A stretch of 64,000 nt of DNA, taken from assembly GCF_030929595.1 (NCBI RefSeq), contig NZ_JAVFVR010000005.1:186001-250000 (forward strand), read 5' to 3'. Numbering within the stretch: position 1 is the stretch's first letter; the number at the start of each line of letters is the position of its first letter. The notes under the pieces are model-generated. The model ran no database searches and had not been told where the DNA came from. It worked only from the letters and a program-made list of their open reading frames with translations. The DNA comes from Flavobacterium sp. LHD-85. GTDB lineage: Bacteria; Bacteroidota; Bacteroidia; Flavobacteriales; Flavobacteriaceae. A program made the translations under genes and the position numbers. Shown here piece by piece: positions 17,367-26,498 of the stretch.

Positions 17367-18335
17367 ATGAGTCAAAATTTATACCCTTTGCAATTTGAAC
17401 CGATTTTGAAAGAAAGAATCTGGGGAGGAGAAAAATTAAAAACAGTTCTAAACAAACCAATCGTTTCTAAGATTACGGGCGAAAGCTGGGAATTATCTAC
17501 AGTACAAGGAGATGTAAGTGTGGTTGCAAATGGAGTTTTAAAAGGAAAATCTTTAATGGATTTAATCGACGAAACACCAGATGCTATTTTAGGAACTAAA
17601 GTTTATGAGAGATTTGGAAAACAATTCCCATTACTTTTTAAATACCTAGATGCAAGAGAAGATCTTTCTATTCAGGTGCATCCAAACGATAAATTGGCTA
17701 AGGAGCGTCACAATTCATTCGGAAAAACTGAAATGTGGTACGTAATGCAGGCTGATGCCGATGCTAGAATTATTGTTGGATTTAAAGAAGATTCTAGTAA
17801 AGAAGAATATTTAAAGCATTTAAATGATAATACTTTGGTTTCAATCTTAGACGATGTGAAAGCAAAATCAGGAGATGTTTTCTTTTTAGAAACAGGAACC
17901 GTTCATGCAATTGGCGCTGGATTGGTAGTTGCAGAAATTCAACAAACATCTGATATTACATATAGATTGTATGATTTTGACCGTGTAGATGCGCAAGGAA
18001 ATAAAAGAGAATTACACGTAGATCTAGCTCTTGATGCTATAAACTACAATAAAGTTGATACACAAAAGAAATACGATTCAAAAATCAATACTTCAAATGT
18101 TGTAGTAGATTGTCCTTATTTCACGACAAATTTTATTCCATTAGAAGATAAAGTAGAAGTTGTGAAATCTGGAGAAACATTTACTGTTTACATGTGTATT
18201 GAAGGAAGCTTCGAAATCGAATATGACGGTTTTAAACATACTTACATTAAAGGAGATACTGTCTTGATTCCAGCTGCGATAAATGCATTTGTTTTGAACG
18301 GAAAAGCTTCAATTTTAGAAATTTACATTTCTTAG
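17367..18335 (+). CDS. manA: Mannose-6-phosphate isomerase, type I
   Basis: 322 aa. An N-terminal cupin domain holds the zinc site: SIQVHPND (His), KTEMWYV (Glu) and TVHAIGAG (His). A C-terminal beta domain follows (GSFEIEYDGFKH). The enzyme interconverts fructose-6-P and mannose-6-P for GDP-mannose and glycan synthesis. RIWGGEKL near residue 15 and SWELSTVQGD are family signatures. Lies 57 bp after bcp, in the same direction. Confidence 0.93.
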   Translation: MSQNLYPLQFEPILKERIWGGEKLKTVLNKPIVSKITGESWELSTVQGDVSVVANGVLKGKSLMDLIDETPDAILGTKVYERFGKQFPLLFKYLDAREDLSIQVHPNDKLAKERHNSFGKTEMWYVMQADADARIIVGFKEDSSKEEYLKHLNDNTLVSILDDVKAKSGDVFFLETGTVHAIGAGLVVAEIQQTSDITYRLYDFDRVDAQGNKRELHVDLALDAINYNKVDTQKKYDSKINTSNVVVDCPYFTTNFIPLEDKVEVVKSGETFTVYMCIEGSFEIEYDGFKHTYIKGDTVLIPAAINAFVLNGKASILEIYIS

Positions 18336-18357
18336 CACTTATTCTAAAGATAATATG

Positions 18358-18365
18358 TACTTTTG
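18358..18365 (+). promoter_or_regulatory. -7 box for the small protein at 18393
   Basis: TACTTTTG followed by CAGACG. Transcription would start near 18371, which rules out the longer in-frame start at 18363 and supports the ATG at 18393. Confidence 0.55.
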
Positions 18366-18392
18366 CAGACGCAAATTAAAATTATAATAAAA

Positions 18393-18659
18393 ATGGCAAA
18401 CGTTAAAAATTTAAAGAAAGACATCAATTTTGTATTAGGAGATATTATTGAGGCAGTTTACTTGTTTGAGATGTCTACAACAGGAAATCCTACTCCAGAA
18501 ACGAATGCTTTAATCGATGAAGCTATCGCTGCATTTGATACTTTGATTACAAAAGTGAACGCTAAGAACGTTGAAAATAAAAAAGCACACTTCAAACAAA
18601 TCAATGTTGAATTAGAACAAACTGCTAATCAATTGATTGAAAAAATCAACGCGCTTTAA
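18393..18659 (+). CDS. Small conserved helical protein of unknown function
   Basis: 88 aa, MANVKNLKKDINFVLGDIIEAV at the N-terminus. All-helical, charged, no Cys, no signal peptide. The pattern (short helical bundle with LEQTANQLIEKINAL at the end) occurs widely in Flavobacteriaceae just upstream of tRNA genes in my recollection; no function known. It has its own promoter and reasonable codon use, so it is likely real. Confidence 0.75.
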   Translation: MANVKNLKKDINFVLGDIIEAVYLFEMSTTGNPTPETNALIDEAIAAFDTLITKVNAKNVENKKAHFKQINVELEQTANQLIEKINAL

Positions 18660-18714
18660 GCAAAAAAAAGTGTAAAAAAGTGCAAAAATATTTTGGGAAA
18701 TTGAAAAACCGCTT

Positions 18715-18722
18715 TATATTTG
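18715..18722 (+). promoter_or_regulatory. -7 box for the first tRNA-Thr
   Basis: TATATTTG followed by CACCC, 14 bp before the tRNA 5' end. Confidence 0.6.
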
Positions 18723-18735
18723 CACCCGTAATGAC

Positions 18736-18809
18736 GCCGATGTAGCTCAGCTGGCTAGAGCAGCTGATTTGTAATCAGCAGGTCGTGGGTTCGAGTCCCT
18801 CTATCGGCT
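18736..18809 (+). tRNA. tRNA-Thr (anticodon UGU), copy 1
   Basis: 74 nt cloverleaf. Acceptor GCCGATG pairs with TATCGGC (one G-T), anticodon loop TTTGTAA in the stem GCTGA/TCAGC, T-loop TTCGAGT. CCA is not encoded. The T-stem GTGGG/CCCTC has one T-T mismatch. Identical to the copy at 18922. Confidence 0.97.
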
Positions 18810-18820
18810 CAAAAAACGGA

Positions 18821-18850
18821 AACCATCACAGAAATGTGGTGGTTTTTTTA
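18821..18850 (+). terminator. Terminator after tRNA-Thr copy 1
   Basis: AACCATCAC / GTGGTGGTT hairpin followed by a T-run; the same terminator recurs after copy 2. Confidence 0.75.
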
Positions 18851-18899
18851 ATTATAGAGAGAGGTGTGAAATTTTTTTTGGAATATTAAAAAACATTTA

Positions 18900-18907
18900 T
18901 ATCTTTG
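18900..18907 (+). promoter_or_regulatory. -7 box for the second tRNA-Thr
   Basis: TATCTTTG with a TTG at 18878-18880 (19-bp spacer), matching the Bacteroidota TTG/TAnnTTTG promoter. So copy 2 is transcribed on its own. Confidence 0.65.
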
Positions 18908-18921
18908 CACTCGCAAAATAG

Positions 18922-18995
18922 GCCGATGTAGCTCAGCTGGCTAGAGCAGCTGATTTGTAATCAGCAGGTCGTGGGTTCGAGTCCCTCTATCGGCT
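18922..18995 (+). tRNA. tRNA-Thr (anticodon UGU), copy 2
   Basis: Identical over its 74 nt to the copy at 18736, including the T-T pair in the T-stem. Own promoter and terminator. Confidence 0.97.
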
Positions 18996-19000
18996 CAAAA

Positions 19001-19030
19001 ACCATCACAGAAATGTGGTGGTTTTTTTTT
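19001..19030 (+). terminator. Terminator after tRNA-Thr copy 2
   Basis: ACCATCAC / GTGGTGGT hairpin and a nine-T run; near-identical to the one at 18821-18850. Confidence 0.75.
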
Positions 19031-19061
19031 TGTTCCAAAAAAGAAATAAACTCCAATATAA

Positions 19062-19105
19062 AAATTCCAAATCCCAATTTTTAACGAAATTGGAATTTGG
19101 AATTT
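19062..19105. terminator. Inverted repeat at the 3' end of the HMG-CoA reductase gene
   Basis: 19-bp arms with one mismatch (AAATTCCAAATCCCAATTT against AAATTGGAATTTGGAATTT), 6-nt loop, 29 bp past the stop of the reverse-strand gene. Confidence 0.6.
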
Positions 19106-19133
19106 GAAATTTGAATTTTAGGATTTAATTAAT

Positions 19134-20390
19134 TTATCTTCCTAGGGTTTGATGTGCAGCTGTAAATTGTCCTGAAGACATTGCTGCCAAAATTGAAAGT
19201 TCGCCAGTTAAACATAGGGCAATTGCAATTTCAGCAAATTTGCCGCTTTTTCCAGCGCCATAGCAGTCTAATAGTTCAAGACATTCTCTTTGGGTAGGAA
19301 ATGAAGTTCCGCCGCCAACTGTCCCTACAATCATATTAGACATAGTAATGGCAAAATAAATGTCGTTGTCTTCAGTGATTTCCATTCTTGTTACGGCAAC
19401 AGAAGCTTCACCTGTACAAGCAACATCTTGTCCACAGGCAATAAACAAAGCTGCGAGTCCATTTGAAGGATGCATTCCGCCGCCTACTACACCTGCTTTT
19501 TTTGCCCCAGAAACGCATATTCTCCATTGTTCATGCAATAATGCCGGAGTTGTTTTTAAAACCGATTTAATGACCTCTTTTTTCAGTACGATTTCTGCAG
19601 TAACTTTTTTTCCGCGAACTCTGGTATTTAAGGGGCTTATTTTTTTATCGCCAGAAAAATTACCTTCAATAGTCCAGAAAACTGGTTTTATTGGACAGTT
19701 TTCCAAAATGTATTGGCATATTCTGTCCGAACAAATCGTTACCATATTTTGACCTGAAGCATCGCCCGAAGTAAATTCAAATTTTAAGATCAGAATGTTT
19801 CCTTCGATATTAATGCCAATGTCATTTAAAATGGCATAATTACTGGTTTCTCTGGTTAGTGCCGAAAAGGTTTCAGTATGGTCTAAAACCCATGACACAA
19901 ATTTACCTAATTCAATAACGGTTTTGAATTTAAAAGTTGGAGTTCTTTGTACGCCCTCTTGAAGTGTAACGGCAGTTATAGGTCCAGATTCTCGACAGGC
20001 TTTTGCGCCTCTATTATAGGAAGCAAGTAAGGCGCCTTCGGTAGTAGCAAGGGGAACGTAAAAAGGGCCTTGGGCAAGACTTCCGTTTATTACTAACGGA
20101 CCAATAATTCCGGTAGGAATCTGGCTCATTCCGATGTAATTTTCGATGTTGCCTTTAAGACTTTCGTTGTTAGAGAAAACTTTTTCTCCAGAAAGAAAAT
20201 CTAGGTCTAAGTTTAATTGGCTGCGAATAAAATTCAAACGCAATTTTTGCCCGTTTAAAGTGTACGGGTCTTGGTCTGGAATTTTTTCTGCTTGGGAGTG
20301 TTTGGGATTGTAAGATTCTAGTTTGTGAAAAACAGACGAATCTATAAAATCATGCTTAGGTCGACTGATGTTGTTGATTAAATTTTCCAT
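19134..20390 (-). CDS. Hydroxymethylglutaryl-CoA reductase, class I-like
   Basis: 418 aa soluble catalytic domain. Catalytic residues seen: Glu118 in PLATTEGALLASYNRG, Lys249/250 in SGDKKISPLN, Asp322 in CGQDVACTGEAS, and His413 in FTAAHQTLGR at the extreme C-terminus. TSGDASGQNMV is the nucleotide-binding loop, and GTVGGGTSFPTQRE is a family signature. The terminal His with the DKK loop fits class I enzymes, which normally use NADPH to make mevalonate. Pairs functionally with idi at 15888. No promoter box identified. Confidence 0.92.
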   Translation of the reverse strand: MENLINNISRPKHDFIDSSVFHKLESYNPKHSQAEKIPDQDPYTLNGQKLRLNFIRSQLNLDLDFLSGEKVFSNNESLKGNIENYIGMSQIPTGIIGPLVINGSLAQGPFYVPLATTEGALLASYNRGAKACRESGPITAVTLQEGVQRTPTFKFKTVIELGKFVSWVLDHTETFSALTRETSNYAILNDIGINIEGNILILKFEFTSGDASGQNMVTICSDRICQYILENCPIKPVFWTIEGNFSGDKKISPLNTRVRGKKVTAEIVLKKEVIKSVLKTTPALLHEQWRICVSGAKKAGVVGGGMHPSNGLAALFIACGQDVACTGEASVAVTRMEITEDNDIYFAITMSNMIVGTVGGGTSFPTQRECLELLDCYGAGKSGKFAEIAIALCLTGELSILAAMSSGQFTAAHQTLGR

Positions 20391-20530
20391 AAATGTAGTT
20401 TTTTAGTTTGAAGCTAAGTTATTACAAATCAGATGAATACGCGTGTATATTCTGACAATTTAACTTTTAATTGTTTAATTATCAGATATTTATGAAAATA
20501 AAAGTCAATTGCAAAAAAAAGGGCATAAAA

Positions 20531-20558
20531 AAATCCTGTTCTTTTAAAAACAGGATTT
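20531..20558. terminator. Terminator for the DUF4369 gene
   Basis: AAATCCTGTT / AACAGGATTT stem with an A-rich flank, 60 bp beyond the reverse-strand stop codon. The 'ATCCTG' stem recurs at 22373 and 23832. Confidence 0.6.
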
Positions 20559-20618
20559 GTGAGAAGGTAGAAAAAGTGTATTTTTTAGTTGTAACTTATT
20601 GTTTTTTATTGGATTAAG

Positions 20619-21341
20619 TTATTTAGGTTGCTCGCTTTTTTTAATTTCGGCAACATATTTTGTCAATTTCTTTCCGTAAAGAGATTGAGCCACTTTTGGT
20701 GTCATTGATTTTTGAATCGTATCAAGAAACTTCAAATTGATATCGTAAATCTCTGCTAAAGCAATATAAGGTGCTACTTCGTGATCTTTATTGTTGATGG
20801 CAAAGTTTGTAGCGTATAAATATTTTCTTTTGATGTTTGACTGTTGTTTAGCATCAATGCTGTCAACTGCTTTTTGATCTTGTCTTTTTAATGCTTTAAA
20901 TTTTGATTCAACCATTGAAAGGTTTTCATCTCTAAAACGAGTATTGATTTTTTGATATTCTTCGTATAGCTCTTGGTTTTTAGATCCCGTAATTTTTGCG
21001 CCAGCGATGAAGTTGTCTAAATTGGTTTCGATATTAATATTTCCCGGTTCAGCAAAGAATAAGATGTTGTTGTCTAGTGAATTTGTTACACCTCGATCTA
21101 AATATAAATATAACATTTCAGGAGATTCTAATTTAATGTCTCTTTCAAAAGCTGAATTTCCGTCAATTTTAATGCTGTCAATGGCAACAAGAGAAGTGTC
21201 AACAACTCTTTGGATATATAAAGTTCCGGTTTTTAAACCTTTAATGTTTCCTGTGATATGTAAATTATCAGCAGCTGTTTCTTTTTTGCTGCAAGATGCT
21301 AATACTGCAAGAGTAACAAAAGCAATTAATGTTTTTTTCAT
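20619..21341 (-). CDS. DUF4369-domain lipoprotein
   Basis: 240 aa from MKKTLIAFVTLAVLASCSKK; lipobox LASC with Cys at 17. The 63-residue in-frame extension upstream has no such signal and overlaps the neighbouring 3' end, so it is rejected. The N-terminal beta-rich DUF4369 (TGNIKGLKTGTLYIQRV, FAEPGNINIETNL) is the domain usually placed before a thioredoxin fold in Bacteroidota; here the thioredoxin part is absent and a helical tail replaces it. Envelope protein, function unknown. Confidence 0.8.
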   Translation of the reverse strand: MKKTLIAFVTLAVLASCSKKETAADNLHITGNIKGLKTGTLYIQRVVDTSLVAIDSIKIDGNSAFERDIKLESPEMLYLYLDRGVTNSLDNNILFFAEPGNINIETNLDNFIAGAKITGSKNQELYEEYQKINTRFRDENLSMVESKFKALKRQDQKAVDSIDAKQQSNIKRKYLYATNFAINNKDHEVAPYIALAEIYDINLKFLDTIQKSMTPKVAQSLYGKKLTKYVAEIKKSEQPK

Positions 21342-21471
21342 TGGTTTTTGAGATTTTGGTGCAAAATAAAGAAAATAGTTTAAAAGTAAAGAGGTAGCTG
21401 TTTTATTTTTAAAAAAAATAAATCCCAATCTATTTCTAAATTGGGATTTTAAAATCATGCAGGAAAAGGTC

Positions 21472-22305
21472 TTACATCGATAAATTGAATGAAGAGCCGT
21501 TCTCGTGCGTATACGTATAAATTGCATCACAGTCGTTATTTCCGTAATCTACAACGCCATTTAAAATACCTCCCTGTACTTTTAATTGTCCTTTAGAAAT
21601 AAAAAGGCAAGAATATTTTTTGATTAATGGTTCTTTTACAGTCAAAGTAAGTGTTTCTCCATTTGAAGCTGTTACTGTGTGTGTGCCTTCTGTAACTTCA
21701 TATACATTGTCAGATAAGACAAAAGGAGTGTCTACTCCCGCAGTTTGTTTAGTAGTATAAATTCCAGAGTTGGTATAAACGCCTCCTTGTAAATCTGTAA
21801 GTTTTCCGTTAGTCACTTTTCTAGTCCATTGTGGTACAGTTGGAGTAGTTGTAGTATTGGTATATTCAATAGTACCTTCCAATTTGATGCCTTTTATAGA
21901 ATAGTCAATTCTTTCAATTGTCATTTTACTTCCAGTTTCAATAATTGGTCCTGAAAGAGTTACTTTTAATTTTCCTTTTCGTGTAAGATTGTTTCCGTCT
22001 GTGCATCCCACAGTTCCAAAATCTGCTAAAAAGACTTTTGGATAATTTCCTCCGTTTGGTGTGGTAACAGTGATCGTTGCGCAAATTCCAGGAGCTGTCT
22101 CTGTAGTTTTTCCAGTTGTAGAGGTGCTTGTTGAGATTAAAAGACCAGTGCTAAGGTCCATTTCGTTTGAAGTGTCAACAGCAACTGAAGCTCCAATGTT
22201 TGTCAGACTTGTTGAAGCGGTTTCTTCGTGATTGTCACTTGAACAAGATACGTATAAAAGTGCTGTAGCACAAATAGCTGATAATAAAATAGCTGTTTTT
22301 TTCAT
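21472..22305 (-). CDS. Lipoprotein of unknown function
   Basis: 277 aa. Signal MKKTAILLSAICATALLYVSC with lipidated Cys at 21 followed by SSDNHEE, an acidic stretch like the Bacteroidota surface-export signal, so it may face outward. The body is Thr/Gly-rich beta-structure with GGVYTNSGIYTTKQTAG and paired cysteines near the end (KYSCLF, NNDCDAIY). I recognise no named family; many Flavobacterium genomes carry similar predicted lipoproteins. Probably monocistronic. Confidence 0.75.
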   Translation of the reverse strand: MKKTAILLSAICATALLYVSCSSDNHEETASTSLTNIGASVAVDTSNEMDLSTGLLISTSTSTTGKTTETAPGICATITVTTPNGGNYPKVFLADFGTVGCTDGNNLTRKGKLKVTLSGPIIETGSKMTIERIDYSIKGIKLEGTIEYTNTTTTPTVPQWTRKVTNGKLTDLQGGVYTNSGIYTTKQTAGVDTPFVLSDNVYEVTEGTHTVTASNGETLTLTVKEPLIKKYSCLFISKGQLKVQGGILNGVVDYGNNDCDAIYTYTHENGSSFNLSM

Positions 22306-22372
22306 AATGGGTTTTGTTTTGGATTAGATTAATAAGGCAGTCAAATGTAACAAAAAAATAAATTACAATTAA

Positions 22373-22404
22373 AAAATCCTGTAAAGGTTAATTCACAGGA
22401 TTTT
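22373..22404. terminator. Terminator for the patatin gene
   Basis: AAAATCCTGT / ACAGGATTTT stem with A-run that reads as a T-tract on the reverse strand, about 50 bp past the stop. Confidence 0.65.
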
Positions 22405-22454
22405 ATAACGGTTTTTTGAAGGAAAAATTATGGTTGGTTATCTTAAAAATAATT

Positions 22455-23720
22455 TCAAACAGACTTGTAGTAGTTGCTTTTGGCCTTTCTGATTTTTTTA
22501 TATTCTTCCCAATTAAAGCGGTTTAAGAAAACGGCTGCATTTTGAGCGCCACGAATAAATAGATCAATTTTTGCATCATCGGTAAGATTAAAGTTTAGCC
22601 AATTATGGCTTCCAGTGTCTATATATCCGATGAGATTTTTAAAATCTGGGTTTTTTTGCAGGAATTCAGAATCGTAACCATAGCGTGAAGTGTCAAACAT
22701 TGAGCCTATTAAGCTGGAGAATTTTTCGTTTTTATTGATTTCGCTTTTGTCGTAACCAAGTTTGATTCCGAAAGTTGGAGAAGCAGGCACATTCAAGTTT
22801 TCATGAAAAATGTCAATCGGAAAATTTGAAATAATACCGCCATCCATAAACATAACTTCCGAGGGTACCGATGTTCGTAGACAAGTTGCATCGTTCCACT
22901 TGTTCCAAGCATCAATTCCGCTTGGAATATTTTTGATTTTAAAAGGAGTAAAAAATAATGGAATCGACATAGAAGCACGAACAAAATCGGCTGGATTTTG
23001 AACGTCTGGATTGGCGTAAAATAAGTCGATCATTTTTGGAAATATGATTTTGCTTTCGGTTGTAATATCGGCCGTAATTATGGCCATTTGGCTCCAATGA
23101 TCTACTCGAGTATATTCTTCTTTGTCGCCATGATTTAAGCGGTTTATTCGATATAGCTGATTTTTGTCTGAAACGCCTTTTTCTCTCAAAGCTTTCAAAT
23201 CGGCATAATTTTTTATTCCTTTTTGCGAAAGCAGATTGGTCATCCATTGGTGGAAATTGTTTCCTGGATTTAATCCTAAATCATCTTTAAAATTATCCAC
23301 CACCTGACAGCCTTTCATTACTAATTTTAGATTTCCGGCATCGCTTAAAAGTGCATCGATAAATTCGCGGGCATCATGATCGCCGTCAACAAAATCGTAT
23401 AAATTTTTATTGCATAAACAGTCTAAAATCCATTCAGATTTCTGTATGTCGCATGTTCCCGCAGCTGCCATAAGCATAGTATTGATGCTTCCTGCTGAGG
23501 TTCCTGCCAGGCTTAAAAACCGAATTCCCATTTGTTCCAAAACATATACATAGCCCACTAATGCAATTCCGAGAACACCGCCGCCTTCTTGTACAAGATC
23601 AACATATTGGCAATTATTTTTGTCGACAATGTCGGAGAACTTTTTGTCCTTAATCTGTTCTTTTAAATCCTTTATAATTGCTAGAACTTCTCCGTTTTCT
23701 GTAAACTTTCTTTTATCCAT
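22455..23720 (-). CDS. Patatin-like phospholipase
   Basis: 421 aa. Patatin catalytic elements in order: oxyanion glycines [11 protein letters not shown] (45-54), nucleophile Ser75 in [10 protein letters not shown] (GxSxG), and the DGG motif with Asp293 in [14 protein letters not shown], making a Ser-Asp dyad. Lipid acyl hydrolase; cytoplasmic by sequence, no signal peptide. The N-terminal 40 residues and the insert at about 100-210 are unusual in length for the family. Reverse-strand promoter box at 23759-23766. Confidence 0.9.
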   Translation of the reverse strand: MDKRKFTENGEVLAIIKDLKEQIKDKKFSDIVDKNNCQYVDLVQEGGGVLGIALVGYVYVLEQMGIRFLSLAGTSAGSINTMLMAAAGTCDIQKSEWILDCLCNKNLYDFVDGDHDAREFIDALLSDAGNLKLVMKGCQVVDNFKDDLGLNPGNNFHQWMTNLLSQKGIKNYADLKALREKGVSDKNQLYRINRLNHGDKEEYTRVDHWSQMAIITADITTESKIIFPKMIDLFYANPDVQNPADFVRASMSIPLFFTPFKIKNIPSGIDAWNKWNDATCLRTSVPSEVMFMDGGIISNFPIDIFHENLNVPASPTFGIKLGYDKSEINKNEKFSSLIGSMFDTSRYGYDSEFLQKNPDFKNLIGYIDTGSHNWLNFNLTDDAKIDLFIRGAQNAAVFLNRFNWEEYKKIRKAKSNYYKSV

Positions 23721-23758
23721 GATTTCTAGAATTTAGATTTGATTGTTTTTTTGATTAA

Positions 23759-23766
23759 CAAAATTA
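23759..23766 (-). promoter_or_regulatory. -7 box for the patatin gene
   Basis: Reads TAATTTTG on the reverse strand, 39 bp upstream of the start. Confidence 0.45.
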
Positions 23767-23831
23767 TGGAAAGGGGATTTTGGAGAAAAGGGGAGAATGA
23801 CCCTTTTTTATAGGGTGATTTTAGGGCAAAA

Positions 23832-23864
23832 AAAATCCTGCAAAATTTAAATTTGCAGGATTTT
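23832..23864. terminator. Terminator for htpG
   Basis: AAAATCCTGCAAA / TTTGCAGGATTTT stem, 23 bp after the htpG stop codon. Confidence 0.7.
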
Positions 23865-23886
23865 AGAAATATTATTTTTCGAATGA

Positions 23887-25770
23887 TTATTTAATCATTT
23901 CAAAACTTCTTTTTACGAAAGCAGTAAGTGCTTCACCTTTTAAAAGGTTTTGAGATAATTTAGCCAAATCTAAAGCTTGTTTAACTAAATGTTCTTGGTG
24001 CGTTTTGTCTTCTGTATTTAAGATGCTTGAAGCTAAATCAGAATTTGTATTTACGACCAAATTGTACATCTCTGGCATATTGCCCATTCCGAACATTCCG
24101 CCACCGCCAGTTTGGCTCATTTCTTTCATTCTTCGCATAAATTCTGGCTGAGTGATAATGAAAGGAGCTGCTTGAGAATCCATAGCTTCTAGCTGAACGC
24201 TATATGCTTTTGGAATATAAGCTTCTAAAGAAGTTTTTAAAGCTGCTTTTTCGTCATCAGATAATTTAGAAATAGCGTTTTCTTCTTTTTTGATCAAGTT
24301 GTCAACATGATCAGAGTCAACACGTACAAAAGTTAATCCGCTGTTATCGTTTTCGATTTTCTGGATTAAATGTGAAATAATCGGAGAATCTAAAAGCAAT
24401 ACTTCGTATCCTTTTTCTTTTGCAGCTTCAATATAAGAGTGTTGTGCATCTTTGTTTCCAGCATAAAGAACTACAAGTTTACCATCTTTATCAGTTTGGT
24501 TTTCTTTTAGTTTTTCTTTTAATTCTTCTAAAGTGAAGTAAGTGTCATCTACAGTTGGATACAAAACAAATGCGCCAGCTTTTTCGTAGAACTTCTCTTC
24601 AGAAAGCATTCCGTATTCTAAAACGATTTTAATATCATTCCATTTTGCCTCAAAATCTGCACGGTTCTCGTTAAACAAAGCTTTCAATTTGTCAGCTACT
24701 TTACGAGTAATGTAGTTTGAGATTTTCTTAACCGCACCGTCAGCCTGTAAACCAGAACGAGAAACGTTTAACGGAATGTCTGGAGAATCGATTACACCTT
24801 TCAACATCGTCAAGAATTCAGGAACAATTCCTTCTACGTTATCTGTAACGTAAACTTGGTTTTGGTACAGCTGAATTTTGTCTTTCTGGATCTGCATGTC
24901 GTTTCCTAATTTTGGGAAATACAAAATACCAGTTAAATTAAACGGATAATCTACATTTAAGTGAATGTGGAATAACGGCTCTTCAAACTGCATTGGATAC
25001 AATTCTCTGTAGAAGTTTTTATAATCTTCGTCAGATAATTCAGAAGGCTGTTTTGTCCAAGCTGGATTTGGGTTATTGATGATGTTGTCAGTTTCAACAG
25101 TTTCATTAACGTAATCTTCTGGAGCATCTTCTGGTTTTGGAAGCGTTTCAGTTCTTGTTCCGAATTTAATCGGAATAGGCATGAATTTGTTGTATTTGTT
25201 TAATAAACCACTGATTTTAGAATCGTCTAAGAATTCCAAAGAATCTTCTGCAATATGAAGAATGATTTCAGTTCCGCGTGAAGTTTTGTCAGCTGGTTCT
25301 AAAGTGAATTCAGGACTTCCGTCACATGTCCAGTGCGCAGCTGGCTCGTCTTTGTACGATTTTGTAATGATTTCAACTTTTTCAGCTACCATAAAAGCAG
25401 AGTAGAAACCAAGACCAAAATGCCCGATGATGCCAGAATCTTTAGCAGAATCTTTGTATTTGTCTAAGAATTCTTCAGCACCAGAAAACGCTACTTGATT
25501 AATGTATTTTTCAACTTCATCAGCCGTCATACCTAAACCTTGGTCGATAATGTGGATTTTTTTACCTTCTTTGTCCACTTTAACTTCGATAATCGGGTTT
25601 CCGTATTCAACTTTAGCTTCGCCAATGCTGATAAGGTGTTTTAATTTTAAAGTAGCATCAGTACCGTTAGAAACAAGCTCACGCAAGAAAATTTCGTGGT
25701 CACTGTACAAGAACTTTTTAATTAAGGGAAAAATGTTTTCTACCGAAACATTAATTTTACCTGTTGCCAT
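23887..25770 (-). CDS. htpG: Molecular chaperone HtpG (Hsp90)
   Basis: 627 aa from MATGKINVSVENIF; a 12-residue in-frame extension upstream is not conserved-looking and is dropped. GHKL ATPase motifs: FLRELVSNGTDA (family ELISNASDA), DQGLGMT, and GHFGLGFYSAFMV. Middle and dimerisation domains follow, with a Met/Gly-rich segment GGGGMFGMGNMPEMYNLV near the C-terminus. Cytosolic ATP-dependent chaperone. No TAnnTTTG box is evident upstream, so heat-shock control is possible but not shown. Confidence 0.95.
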   Translation of the reverse strand: MATGKINVSVENIFPLIKKFLYSDHEIFLRELVSNGTDATLKLKHLISIGEAKVEYGNPIIEVKVDKEGKKIHIIDQGLGMTADEVEKYINQVAFSGAEEFLDKYKDSAKDSGIIGHFGLGFYSAFMVAEKVEIITKSYKDEPAAHWTCDGSPEFTLEPADKTSRGTEIILHIAEDSLEFLDDSKISGLLNKYNKFMPIPIKFGTRTETLPKPEDAPEDYVNETVETDNIINNPNPAWTKQPSELSDEDYKNFYRELYPMQFEEPLFHIHLNVDYPFNLTGILYFPKLGNDMQIQKDKIQLYQNQVYVTDNVEGIVPEFLTMLKGVIDSPDIPLNVSRSGLQADGAVKKISNYITRKVADKLKALFNENRADFEAKWNDIKIVLEYGMLSEEKFYEKAGAFVLYPTVDDTYFTLEELKEKLKENQTDKDGKLVVLYAGNKDAQHSYIEAAKEKGYEVLLLDSPIISHLIQKIENDNSGLTFVRVDSDHVDNLIKKEENAISKLSDDEKAALKTSLEAYIPKAYSVQLEAMDSQAAPFIITQPEFMRRMKEMSQTGGGGMFGMGNMPEMYNLVVNTNSDLASSILNTEDKTHQEHLVKQALDLAKLSQNLLKGEALTAFVKRSFEMIK

Positions 25771-25912
25771 ATTTTTTAATTTTTGATTTAATTTGATGAT
25801 TTTCATTTGTTCAAATAGAATACCAATTGTTTTTTGGGTGACAAAATGTCGGAAATGTTAATTTTGAAAGAAAATAATTGGATTCTAGAACTAAAAATAT
25901 CTCAACGAATCG

Positions 25913-25920
25913 TATATTTG
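25913..25920 (+). promoter_or_regulatory. -7 box for the lipoprotein-ompA pair
   Basis: TATATTTG, 53 bp before the ATG at 25973. Confidence 0.5.
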
Positions 25921-25972
25921 TGGTACAATAATTGTTAAAAAGACAAATATTAATCTAAAAAAATTGTACAAA

Positions 25973-26479
25973 ATGAAGAAGAGTATTTTAATGTGTATGA
26001 TTGCCGCTCTGTTTTTTGCGTGTAAATCATCTTCGTCCACAACAGCTTCATCTTCTGAGGCTACTACACTTTCAACTAAACTTGACAAGAAAACTCAGGT
26101 AGCCCTAAAAGGAAATTGGGTTCTAACTAACGTATCTTATCCGGGTTCAGATTATATCAAAGTAAATTCTTTTGATCTTGCCGATTCTAAATGTTTTATT
26201 GGAAGTACTTGGAGTTTTATTTCTAATAATAATAAAGGAAATATGGCTTTAACATCACCAAGTTGTACTGGATTTTCTTCTCCAATTGTATGGAGTATAA
26301 ACAGCCAAGGTCTGTTTGTGCTTAAAATTCTTAATGCAGGCGAAAAAGCTAAGAAAGTAAGAGATGGTTATTTACTAAAAGTAGCTGGCGTAACTGAAAG
26401 TTCATTTCAGTTAGTAGATAATATAAATGTTGGAGGTCAGGTAAAAGATGTGGTCTACCAATTTCAAAGAGCTAATTAA
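25973..26479 (+). CDS. Lipocalin-like lipoprotein
   Basis: 168 aa. Lipobox FFAC with Cys at 17 followed by a Ser/Thr-rich linker. The beta-rich body begins LKGNWVLTNVSYPGSD, the usual opening of lipocalin-like proteins of Bacteroidota (G-x-W motif). Two Cys (SKCFIG, PSCTGF) may form a disulfide. Probably an outer-membrane lipoprotein of unknown ligand. 19 bp before an OmpA-type lipoprotein gene, with which it is likely co-transcribed. Confidence 0.8.
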   Translation: MKKSILMCMIAALFFACKSSSSTTASSSEATTLSTKLDKKTQVALKGNWVLTNVSYPGSDYIKVNSFDLADSKCFIGSTWSFISNNNKGNMALTSPSCTGFSSPIVWSINSQGLFVLKILNAGEKAKKVRDGYLLKVAGVTESSFQLVDNINVGGQVKDVVYQFQRAN

Positions 26480-26498
26480 TATTTTAAAGGTATAAAAA

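Noticed and set aside
20619..21530. Longer reading frame for the DUF4369 lipoprotein starting at 21530
   Set aside because: The first 63 residues are unlike any signal and would run into the 3' end of the neighbouring gene; the Met at 21341 begins a clear lipoprotein signal.
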